Shown piece after piece: positions 12,401 to 21,900 of a stretch of 64,000 nt of DNA. The DNA is from Patagioenas fasciata (lineage: Eukaryota > Chordata > Aves > Columbiformes > Columbidae). The DNA lies in assembly GCF_037038585.1 (NCBI RefSeq), contig NC_092525.1:31770367-31834366 (forward strand). Reading direction: 5' to 3'. The translations under genes were made by a program, and so were the position numbers. The stretch's first letter is position 1; the number at the start of each line of letters is the position of its first letter. The notes beneath the pieces are model-generated. The model did not search any database, was not told the DNA's origin, and saw nothing but the letters and a program-made list of their open reading frames with translations.

Positions 12401-15400
12401 CATCCCTTGACAGAGCTGAGGTTTTTTTCAGCCATCTCAGTTCACTGATTTGTTTCACAAAATGGTTTGTCAGCACAAGAGAACAAATGCAAACAAGCAA
12501 CCTGGGACACAAACTTCCTCAACTGACACTGCCAGACTGCACACCTGAATGACAGGCACTTCCAGTGACAATCCATGCAACTTCAGAAAAGTTCTTCAGA
12601 GGGGCTGTGTGATTCACAAATACTGCAACAGTAACAGATGACAGCTACCCTACGAGTACAGATAGTTGTTAAATTTTAATGTCTTTAGATTTACTTCCAA
12701 AAACTAAGTGCTCAAAGCATATTAAGAGAAAATTTTAATCTACTGAAACAACTCAAAAGTGGGACCTACAGGTAATTCATTAATTCCCAGTAAATACAAG
12801 TCACATTGAAGGGACAATGAATATAGAGAGTCCAGCAGATTTAGCAGCAGAGAATTCAGACTAGAAATAACACACAGAGAACATCCTACTAAGACAACTG
12901 TCATAGGTTTAGGATCTATCTCAAAACTGGAAAATATGGCATCATATAGGGGAGGAAGAACTAGCGAAAGAATTTATGATAACTAGAGATAACCAGTTTA
13001 AGATCTGAAGGTGTGACATTAGTGCTAATTAATCACAAATGTGTCTGAAGTTACAGCCAAACTACACTTACAATAAACTTTAGAAGGGCTGCAAAATACC
13101 AGCAGCCTGCTCTGCTCTCCTTAGAACATGACAGTTACTCTATACAGGGAATGGGCAGGAGGAAGAGGCCTAAGCAAGGCCTCAGAACACACAAAACTGA
13201 GAGCAGTTTCACATGTGGCTTCCCCAATACAGCACCTCACTCCCCTTCCACCACCACTGAAGTAACAAGTGGACTTCTCCATAAGCTTTCTATTTGGTTT
13301 TCTTGCCTTTAATATGGATTTTTTTTTTTGCTATTTTAAACAAATTAAAGCACCTCACAGAAAGGTCTGGTGACTAGACAAGCCAGTTAAGCAGCTCACA
13401 GCCAGAAGGTAGCAGAAAAGCAAAATGAGTCTTCTGTGAGAGCCACAATCTCAGCTGGTTTACCCAGCACCACATAACCAAGCCCCAGCCACGCTGCCAG
13501 TGCAGCTACTGACCTGCAACAGGGATCCAGTACCTCTGCTGACACGCAGAGAGATGGTGGATCCCAGCCACATGTTTCTCCTCATTTTCCTTGTATCTTC
13601 TCTGATGTTTATGAGATCTCATGCCAAACATTGTCTGTTAAGCATGTCACCCATAACTACTCACACAAATAAAAATATTTTGCTGGGCCAAGAAGACAGA
13701 CAGACTTAACTCCAACCTAGGACCAAACTTAGGATCAGTCAGATTCAAAAAAATCAAAAAGTTCACCTTGCTTTTCATAATAGCAACTTTGTTGCAACAG
13801 TCACTGTTCCAATTATATATGAACATGTTATTATATTGCTAAATTGCCACAAACCTCTTTCAAGCAGAGGATCCAGTACAAATCTAGATCACAGTCTATC
13901 CTGTTATGCTACCTCATGCAGCCAAACAGATATTGAGCTTCCAGTGTGCTATGTCACGGAACATCTACAAGATACACTTTGTATCAGAATACAAAGTAGT
14001 ATAAAGATAAGGAACTCAATCAAAAGCCTAAGTCACATAACCAACTGTGTAGAATACCAAAACAAGCCTAAGCATCCCTCAGTCTAGAAAAGCAAAGAGC
14101 AATGCTTGGGGGATAAGAAGAAATGTGTTCTCAAAATTATTTTCAGTGATCACAGTTATTTAGAATACTAGAATAACTCAGGCTAGAAGGGATCTCAGGA
14201 GTTCTGTAGTCCTGCTCAGCATAGCATCAGCCATGAGGCCAGACCAGGTGGCTTTATCCAGTCAGCCCTTGAAAGCCTCCAGCCAATCTCAGCCTGGGGT
14301 TCCTCCATCAAATACAGGACTTTGCAACAGTCTCTGTTGAACTTCATGAGGTTCCCGTCAGCCACTTCCTCCAGCCTTGCCAAAGTTGAGGTAGGTGACA
14401 TCCACTCCTTTCCCCTCACCCACAAACCCTGTCATTTTTTAAACAAAGGTGGTCAGGTTGGTCAGGCCACGATTTATCCTTGGTAAATATATGCTGTCTG
14501 TTCCTAGTCACCACCTTTCAATGTGTCCAGAAATGTCTTCCAGGAAGACTTGCTCTGTGCCTTTCCTACAGACCCAAGTGAGTCTAACCAGCCTGTGGTT
14601 CCCTGAGTTAAACTTTTGACCCATTCTGAAACTATGTGTGACATGTGCTACTCTCTAATCATTACGGATCACACCTATTCTCCATAACCTGTGATGGTAA
14701 ATAACAGCTCCACGAGAACATCACAGTTATCTCTGTGCTCTTGAAAGCAGCCTACTTGGTTGCATGGGCCTGCATGAGTCAAGTTCACATGTTTGGTTAA
14801 ACGCATAGCAAGCCAATTCACAGGCCACTCAAGCAAGCAATGCTTAACAAATCCACAATGGACGGAAGTTAATGTATCATTGAACGCAGAAAAACTTTGT
14901 CCTGACAATGACTTAATGGCAACCACTCTACATAAGCTGCTCCTTGTCAGAAAGATGAGAAATTGTAACTTGTTTACTTCTCAGCTCTACCCAGTCAACC
15001 ATATCACTACCATCGTGGCTGTACGGGATTTTCATGCAATACATTACTATCCCAATAGAGTGGTGGTGGTTGGGTTTTTTTTTTTTAATCCTTTGAAAGA
15101 GCTTTACACTTTGGCTATGAATGTTGCTCTAAATGCTTCTGTCTGGCTAAACACTTTAAAGAATTCTCCAGTAGTCACAGAACATATTTTCATTAGTGTT
15201 TTGTGGGTTTTTTAGGTAGCACTATGTTTTCAAAAGTACTTCCAACACATGACCTGACAAAAGCAGTAAGTTTTGCTTCTGAAAAAAAAAAGTGTTAATT
15301 GGAACTGAGTCCCTGCAGTCCATTCAGCTGATTAGCAGTTAGACCTATGAATCTGTCACACATTAGAAGTTTAGCTAGAAGACTGAGGAGAAGCAATCAT

Positions 15401-18282
15401 TTCACAGAATAGTAATTACACAGACAGAGCTCAACAGATAGCATCTAGAATACCATGTTTTGGTTCTCCCAGTTCAAGAGAGACATCAAACTACATGGGT
15501 TTGATAAAGGACAACCAAGACAGTCTGAGACTGGAGCACTTGCCCCATGAGAGGAGGCTGAGAGAACCAGGCTCATACAGCCTGGAGAACAAGAGGCTAC
15601 AGACTAACATATTTCCCTACTTATTTAGTATATAGGAAAATAGGGTAGGGCAGCCCCATACTGTAAAAGCCGTTTGTTTGGGACTGATCATGCGTTTGTA
15701 CACAAAGAGAAGAGGTAGAAGGTAAGTAGCAGGGAGATAACAATGCTATCAGGTCACAACACACCTTTTCAGATCAGATCTTCTCTTAATTGTATACTTA
15801 GCGCCTCCTTTGGGGTTTCTACAATATCCAAATACAGGATGCCCAGCAACACACCTAATGGAGTACAATATGAGCCTGCACCTGAGCAGTGAAAGTCATG
15901 ACAGACAACATGTTGAATTGCACTGGGGAATGGGGAACAGAAGGGGGAAGAAAAAGGATTTCAGAGGTGAGCGAAACCCCAAAAGTTTCTTGCTTTAAGA
16001 CTAGTCTACAAGAATAGCAATCTCCACTAGCTCCCCACAGAAAGAAATTAAAAAATATATCAGTGTAAACCATAAATAGAACATTATTATCCTCCAAGAT
16101 ACTTAGTGAATGAAATATGCCCAGACTTATCAGGAATGCTCTCATCATTAGCTCTCTTTCTGTGAAAGAAAATTAAGTCTCTTGATTTCACTCCTCCACA
16201 GAGATTATGCTTTCTAGGAAGAAACCATCAGCTTGAAATCTAGATTGCTCAAAGTGTAAATTCAACTAGTTTCAGTGCTTTCAGTAACAGGTATCACCCT
16301 GCCCAAGGGCCCTCCAGCAATACCACTGATTTTATAATTTTTCTGGTGTGTTTTACACAGACATACTTCCCCTCCATCTCCTGCAAGGAAGGCCTGTAAA
16401 GAAGGTGAAACCAGCTCTACACAGCAAACTCAAAGTCCAGTTACAGAAAAAAACACTGTCAATTCACAAATTAAGAGAAGATTCACATTGGTTTCTAGCC
16501 ATATGTTCCTCCTCTCCAAGCTTTCTCTACCACACCAAGCATGAGGAGCACAAAATATGCTTTAATGCAATTTTAGGTGACTCTAGTAGTACATTCACTC
16601 ACACCCATCCCCAGGAAATACAGAAGTCCACTCTCTACTCGGAAATGAATTGCAATTTATTTGTTACCATGGCTCTTCTCATAAACTTTACCTGATGTCC
16701 TAAGGGGGGGGAAGGACAAACAACTGTATCTGAGGCCAGCCTTGATACTGACTACCAGTGCTTGTATCTTTCACCTATTTAGAAAAAATATACATCTCAA
16801 CAACTGGTGACCAGCTATATTAAGTCAACTTTTGAGAAGCAACTTACATCTGATTTAAAATTCCTCACAGAGTAGACAAGTTCTTGAGAAGCCACACACA
16901 TATATTTGACAAAATAAGAGTTAACTGCAGAAAAAATTACATTATACTCCCAGTGCAGATCCACATTTCATCAGCTGGTAGCTCCTTGCAAAGATCCTTC
17001 CCACTTTCACTACTTTACTACACACCTTTTTTCATATTTCCAATCTTTGTGTTCCCTTATTCTCCCTCCACTAAAGAGCTATAAACCTATCAATCTGTAT
17101 TCTAATACTAGAGGAATTAAGCTTTTTTCTTCTAACCTCAAATGCTTCCAAATTAATTGTAACTTCAGGTCTCAAAAAAGGGACAAACGTTAACTTTTTA
17201 AACTTTTACCAACCTGATTACAAACACACACACACACACAAAAAGACACCAAAAGGGAAACCATTTTCTTATCATGCCATGCTTTTGACAGTTTAAATAC
17301 AAAGCACTGATCACCTTCCCTTACACTAAGTCAGGAGAAAATGATGCTATTATCCCTTATGTTCAGCCTTTTAAAGTCATGAGCAGGGCCTAACTATCAG
17401 AAATTCCAGAAACAGGCATAGTCCTACACTGCTTTCCTGGCAGGCCCTTTCATTTAGTTATGCAGGCCCTCTCCTTCAAATAGCACCCAGATACTTCATG
17501 AATAGATGATAACTTCTAGTATTTCAACATGAATATCAATGTCCAGAGCATCCAACACAGTACCATATTGTTCTCTTTGACTAACAAAAGTATTAACCCA
17601 TTCTTCCCAGAGAATTCAAATACCAAATTAAAAAAAAAAAAGTGCATTATTGTACATCCTTTCAGCCATCAACAGTTATTATATTTTAGTGGACTAAAAA
17701 ATTAAGCTTTCAAGCACATTCAAATTGTCTAGCCCGACAGAGACTAAGAGTTGAGGCGTTGCAAACAATAAAAAAAGAAACCAAAAACAAAGTTACCAGA
17801 GACCACCACCACCTCTTTTGTGCTGCTCTCTTTGCACTCGAGCGAATGCAGCCTACTCGGGCAATCTCCTTAAACGAGAAGATAAAAACACAGCTGGCGC
17901 AAGCCTCACCGCAGCCTCCCCGTCGCAGCACCTCCACGGACCCCGTGAGCTGGCCCAGAGCCTCCCTTCCCTTTGTTTTGGTCACCGTGGAGCACCGCTG
18001 ACCCCCGCCTCGTTCGCCAGCGTCCGCCTCGGAGGGAGCTTCCTCCCCCTTCCCCAAAAGGCCTCCGGGCCCCCCGCGCCGGAGCAGGGCCCCTCGCACC
18101 CCTCCCCGGCGGGTGGCGTGGCCGCCGCGGGGGGTGGGATGCGGCACCGGTGGCCCAAACGCGGGGCGCGCCCACCCCCGCGTCCCCGCGCTGCCCCCCC
18201 CACCCCAGGCAGGGCCCAGCCGCCCCTCCCTCCCTTCCGCCCCCCCCCTCCGCCGCGGCCCGCCTCCCACCCCTCACCTCAT
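271..18282 (-). CDS. MTF2: MTF2 / PCL2, Polycomb-like PRC2 accessory protein (5' part, 11 coding exons)
   Basis: MTF2 recruits PRC2 to unmethylated CpG islands and binds H3K36-methylated histone tails (family knowledge). Joining exons 18282-18278, 8593-8395, 8254-8173, 6708-6613, 6265-6165, 5847-5699, 4491-4396, 3314-3246, 2476-2353, 876-809 and 441-271 gives 1160 nt (386 codons plus 2 nt) with consistent phase and no stop. Visible domains: Tudor at about residues 44-96 (cage residues W56, Y62, F80; Ser86 where PHF1 has Phe); PHD1 with C105, C108, C122, C125, H130, C133, C151, C154; PHD2 at about 202-252 (Cys-rich, H227, C230, C249, C252); winged-helix EH domain at about 267-370 with a K338-K341 lysine run, the CpG-DNA-binding loop in the family. 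The C-terminal chromo-like domain and stop lie beyond base 1. PHF1 and PHF19 are paralogues, but residue agreement favours MTF2 strongly. Expression probably starts in the CpG island above 18.28 kb. Confidence 0.96.
809..876 (-). CDS. MTF2: MTF2 coding exon 10 (EH domain)
   Basis: Acceptor TTCACAG precedes 876 and donor AT|GTAAGT follows 809. It encodes [20 protein letters not shown] and KT (residues 308-329) plus two bases of M330. Confidence 0.95.
2353..2476 (-). CDS. MTF2: MTF2 coding exon 9 (EH winged helix, first part)
   Basis: Acceptor ATCCAG precedes 2476 and donor GAG|GTAGGT follows 2353. It encodes [20 protein letters not shown] to [12 protein letters not shown] (residues 267-307). 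The length of 124 nt fits phase 2 at entry and phase 0 at exit. Confidence 0.95.
3246..3314 (-). CDS. MTF2: MTF2 coding exon 8 (end of PHD2)
   Basis: Acceptor TTTTAG precedes 3314 and donor GATG|GTAAGT follows 3246. It encodes [20 protein letters not shown], supplying the last zinc ligands C249 and C252 and leading into the winged-helix domain. Confidence 0.95.
4396..4491 (-). CDS. MTF2: MTF2 coding exon 7 (PHD2 core)
   Basis: Acceptor GTGAAG precedes 4491 and donor ACAG|GTAAG follows 4396. It encodes [20 protein letters not shown] and [11 protein letters not shown], with PHD2 ligands C219/C220/C222, H227 and C230. Confidence 0.96.
5699..5847 (-). CDS. MTF2: MTF2 coding exon 6 (linker and start of PHD2)
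   Basis: Acceptor GCCCAG precedes 5847 and donor GA|GTAAGT follows 5699. It encodes [15 protein letters not shown] to [11 protein letters not shown] (residues 162-210 plus 2 nt), ending in the first PHD2 cysteines. Confidence 0.96.
6165..6265 (-). CDS. MTF2: MTF2 coding exon 5 (PHD1, second half)
   Basis: Acceptor ATACAG precedes 6265 and donor AAAG|GTGTGT follows 6165. It encodes [14 protein letters not shown] to QCVFATTTK (residues 128-161), with ligands H130, C133, C151 and C154 completing PHD1. Confidence 0.96.
6613..6708 (-). CDS. MTF2: MTF2 coding exon 4 (PHD1, first half)
   Basis: Acceptor ATCTAG precedes 6708 and donor CAAG|GTAACT follows 6613. It encodes about residues 96-127 including VCTICQEEY and VICDKCGQ, giving zinc ligands C105, C108, C122 and C125. 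Confidence 0.96.
8173..8254 (-). CDS. MTF2: MTF2 coding exon 3 (rest of Tudor; GC donor)
   Basis: Acceptor TTTCAG precedes 8254. It encodes residues 69-95 plus one base, including [19 protein letters not shown]. The exon ends in CAG with the intron starting GCAAGA, a non-canonical GC donor required by the phase of exon 4. Confidence 0.95.
8395..8593 (-). CDS. MTF2: MTF2 coding exon 2 (N-terminus and first part of Tudor)
   Basis: Acceptor TTTAG precedes 8593 and donor AAG|GTAAAC follows 8395. It encodes residues R2 (partly) to K68, including [13 protein letters not shown] and [19 protein letters not shown], the diagnostic MTF2 Tudor start. Exon 1 is 9.7 kb away. Confidence 0.96.
14160..14700 (-). 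mobile_element. CR1 LINE fragment, 3' part, minus orientation
   Basis: The plus strand shows the reverse complement of typical bird CR1 3' sequence: AGAAGGGATCTCAGGAGTTC, then a CAGGACTTTGCA segment, then TTGAACTTCATGAGGTTCC and CCAGCCTGTGGTTCCCTGAG. It is diverged and has no intact reverse transcriptase frame. The right border is uncertain. Confidence 0.75.
15470..15680 (+). mobile_element. CR1 LINE fragment, plus orientation
   Basis: The motif order matches the bird CR1 consensus: GAGAGACATCAAACTACATG, a CTGGAGCACTTG segment, GAGGAGGCTGAGAGAACCAG, then CAGCCTGGAGAACAAGAGGC. It lies 0.8 kb from an opposite-orientation CR1. It is short and decayed, and the right edge is approximate. Confidence 0.75.
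17224..17240. repeat. (CA)n microsatellite
   Basis: About eight perfect AC dinucleotides in MTF2 intron 1. Confidence 0.9.
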
Positions 18283-18990
18283 TCGGTCTCTCCAGTGGTG
18301 CCAACCGCCTCATACAGGGAAATCAGCGAGCTCGGGAGCCTCCCCCCGGCGCCCCGGTCCGGCCGGGCCCTCGGTGCGCAACGGGACCCCCCCGAGCACG
18401 GACACCGCGGCGCGGCGGAGAAAAGGCGGCAGAGGAGGGGTCAGACCCGCTTCACAGACAGCCCAGCTCGCCCGTAGCCCCTCGCCATTTTTGTTTCCCG
18501 CGGAGGAGAAGCTGGTGCATTCTGGGAGCACAAAGGGCCTCGGCCCCGCCCCGGCGGGCCCCGCCTGCGCCGACAGGCAGCTCCTGGGCCAGGGGGCGGG
18601 AGGAAGAGCGCCGCGGCGGAAGGACACAGGTGAAGCCAAACCTTTGCCGCTGGTGAACAAAGAGGGACTACTTTAGGCGTGCTTACCGAAAGAAGGATCC
18701 CTGCCCGCCGCCCGGGACTCGTTGCGGCAGTGCGGAGGGGTGCGCGCCGCCCCGCCGGCCGCTTTGCCTATTGTTTCAGCCGCACCTGCGGTAGGCGGCC
18801 CGGCAGCGGCGCACACACCGCCCCGCAGCACTGGGGTCTCCGCCCAGGCTTGGGGTCGCGGCGCAGCTCCCCGCGTTGCGGGGCTCGGCCCTGGCGTCTG
18901 GAGTGATCCGGGGCGGCCAGGAGGAGAGCCCGGCTTCGCGTCCGGGTGAGGCGAGGGGAGGCCTGGCCTGGCCTGGCCTGGCCCGGCTAC
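17900..18990. promoter_or_regulatory. MTF2: CpG island, MTF2 promoter
   Basis: About 1.1 kb of GC-rich, CpG-dense sequence flanked by AT-rich DNA, covering the MTF2 start codon at 18282. Upstream of the gene (higher coordinates) are a YY1-like GCCATTTT at 18484-18491, an E2F-like TTTCCCGCG at 18494-18502, a ZNF143-like GCATTCTGGGA at 18517-18527 and a GC box near 18546. No TATA box is seen, so dispersed initiation is likely. The long open frames here on both strands reflect GC content. Plus-strand donor-like sites at 18629 and 18945 could serve a divergent transcript. Confidence 0.85.
18278..18282 (-). CDS. MTF2: MTF2 coding exon 1 (ATG plus 2 nt)
   Basis: The start codon is 18282-18280, followed by AG and the donor GTGAGG at 18277. 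Joined to exon 2 it reads M-R-D-S-T, as in mammalian MTF2. The 5'UTR extends to higher coordinates inside the CpG island. The exon is far too short to appear as an open frame; phase and protein identity support it. Confidence 0.88.
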
Positions 18991-21900
18991 CGCGGGCTGC
19001 TGCGGCCGGCGCATTGGTACCAAGGGCACGGGAGCTGAACAGAGTTGTCCTCTGCTGTGACAGCCATCGGCATGCTGCCATTTTAGGAGACAAGCTACAC
19101 CTCCGTTTCTAGCAGTAGCTGCATTAGCAAAGTGAAACAGGCTTTTCACTTCATGAATAGTTTCTTAGACTCTAGCATTGGACTGGTCTCAGTAGTCCCT
19201 GAGCTTCAAGGCAGCTATCGCCCCGTACAGTGCTGACATACAATACAAACCCTTGACCCCAGCAGGGCAGCCGCTCTCTGCTGCTCGGGCCTCTGCACAA
19301 CCCCAAAATGCAAATATTGATTGGATCAGGTCTCACCAACTGATGTCACAAGCACTCGAGGAATGGCTGAACTCAGTGGTCTGGACGGTGAATTCCCGAT
19401 TCCCCGCTCTGCTGCTCTTGCTGGTCTCAAAACCGCTGTCCCTGCCAGGCGAAGCCCCTGAAAGGGAGAGATGGGGTCAGTTTGTTATCCTGGGAGGGGG
19501 CATAGGAGGGAAGCCTGGACAGAGCACCCAAGTACAGCTTAGTCTGGTTAACTCCTCTTTACATCAGAATAAAACTATTTATGATCGAAATCTCTTGCTC
19601 ACAGTTATTTTAAATATAAGTTTTACGGGATAGTTCCACCCTGGATGTGCTAACAAGACGCTGTTCAGTAATCAGTGGCATTTCCCTTGGCCAATGGCCC
19701 TTCTCTCAAAGGTTAATGTATTTTTTAAAGCCTGGTGTTACGTTTCTATACTTTCCTTGCCATGATGGCCACATAAATAAGCAAACCAAAATACTCAAAA
19801 AACAAAAGTATAAGTCAGCAGTATATGTAGATAAGAGCACCAACTGCTGCACAGTATTCTTTTCCATTGCCCTATTGTATCACACAACATTACGTCAAAA
19901 TGATACCCTTGAACAAGACAATACTGCAAAGCTTATCCTTGTACAGATGGTTGTCATGACCACGATTCAGTAAGGACGGAAAATTAGATCCCAGGCCATT
20001 TTCTCTGTATTGTTTAAGCACTGGAACAGCAAGGAAGCTCACCTGAGATCTTCTTATCTCGAATCATGATAAATATGGTATGACTGTTTTCACAGGTACA
20101 TAATAATTAGTGAAACAATGCACATATGCTGCACTTAATTCAGATTAACTCAGAAAAGCATCTTCAATTTCCAAATTTAAAAAATACGCAAGTGAAATTA
20201 TAAGATACAAAAAAAATGGATTGTCTTACAACTAGCTAACAATTGTTGCAATAAAATTACAGTAATGATTCTATATTTATACTAAAGATACAAAAATAGC
20301 ACTGACAACATTTAAAAATAGACAACTTCAAATATTTTTCTAGATGGACTAGAATATGAATGATTTTTCATCCTCTTATATCATCAATTCAGAGGAAAAT
20401 AATATTACTGACTGTAAGGTACCCTGATATTGGTCTTTACACAGAAACACTTTTTTTCTAGTATGAGCACTTTGCCATTCCCTTTTTTTTTATCTTCTCA
20501 GAGATCAGGAAATCCTGAAAAACAACTGCCATGTACTCCATCATCTTCTTATGAATGTTGGGATCTTGCTTGGTAAATCTTAAACTGTAAATATCCTTTT
20601 AAATGTGTTCATTGTCATGCTCATTGTTGACTCAATTTAGCCAGTCAAATGCTATTCTGTTAAATTCAACTAATAGGAAAACAAAATATTTGCCCTACCA
20701 ATCCTAAGTAATTATTTCTTCATTCTTATCTCCTTAATATTTAACCATCTACTACTTGTAACTTTTGCAGATAGACTATTAGGAGAGTATTGCAGTTCTG
20801 GTTTTAACTGTACGTCTCTAAAGCGCTTCTGCAACACATGCATTAAACAGCAATTACTGTGTGGGTTAGTATATGATCTGTTTGTATCACAGTCTTTATT
20901 ATTTGAACTAAACCACATTTAAACTTGAAAACCATTAGAAGGTTGTTTACCTTCCAAAAATTAACATTTAGCAATCTAACTCTGTTCTTTAAGTCCTTCC
21001 CTGCCACTATTACTCAGAAGCACCAAAGACTCTTACTAATGGAACTATGGCTGTTAGCTCTGCATCTGATAACAGACACTTCAGATGCTTGAAAAAAACG
21101 TCAAACGAGCTGCAACTTTAAAAGTCCTTAATACTTGATTCACTTAAAATTTTATTCCAGGTGTGTAACCCTTCTGAAATTATTTGTAAAACATAAGCCA
21201 GGATTTTCTACGACTGAATGGTCTTTGGTAGGTGAACAGATAGTTCTTCAGGTTCTCTATAGTTCACCATTCAAAGCACTTACAAGGTATTAAATATTCA
21301 TGTAATTCTAATATGAGATCTTAGTTATTCCTAATTTGCAGTTCATCTCTGCTGGAAGTGGCTGAAAAAGGAGCAAGCCCTCTGTCCACGTATGTGTAAC
21401 AGTGGCAAAAATAAAACTTGTAATAGACTGAGATACTAAAGGACTGAAATAGTAAGAGACATACTGTTTCTGCATTAATTACATCTTTGAGTATGATAGC
21501 TGAAGCATGGGAAAGGCATTTCTTGTGAGAGATTATGTGTTTTGCCTCTATCTCAGTTATACTAACGTGGGTTTTTTGTAGCTGAAGGCAGTGAGCGAGG
21601 TCCAAAGGGGGAAAAAGAAGTGCTTGACTAGGTGCTGAGGGTGCTTATACATAAGTCACTGTGTTCTTACTGGTAATACTGCCTTTTCTGTATTGCAGAC
21701 GTATGAGAATACATAGCATTATTTTAGCTCCAGAAAACAGCTGTGAGAACCGCAGCTTATTACTGTTCTAGCTAGTGGGAATTTTGTGAAGAAGATATGC
21801 AAGCGTTGTCCTGAGTAATCTTTCTTCCTGTCTTTTTTTTTCTGAGACCAGTGCATAAAAATATGAACTTATAACTCAGAGTTGGAATTTAAGAGATGTT

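Larger units (their letters stand above)
8594..18277 (-). other. MTF2: MTF2 intron 1
   Basis: A 9.7-kb intron separating the 5-nt coding exon from the Tudor exons. It holds two CR1 LINE fragments (about 14160-14700 and 15470-15680), a G/T-rich run near 9605-9690 and a CA microsatellite at 17224-17240. No further coding exon was recognised. The open frames in it lack family resemblance. Confidence 0.75.

Noticed and set aside
14793..15215. 140-codon open frame on the plus strand in MTF2 intron 1
   Set aside because: It lies next to and partly over decayed CR1 sequence, includes a poly-Phe run from a T-tract and has no recognisable domain.
17710..19150. Many overlapping long open frames on both strands (up to 227 codons)
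   Set aside because: They are all in a CpG island, where stop codons are rare. They are low-complexity Pro/Arg/Gly/Ala peptides without family resemblance.
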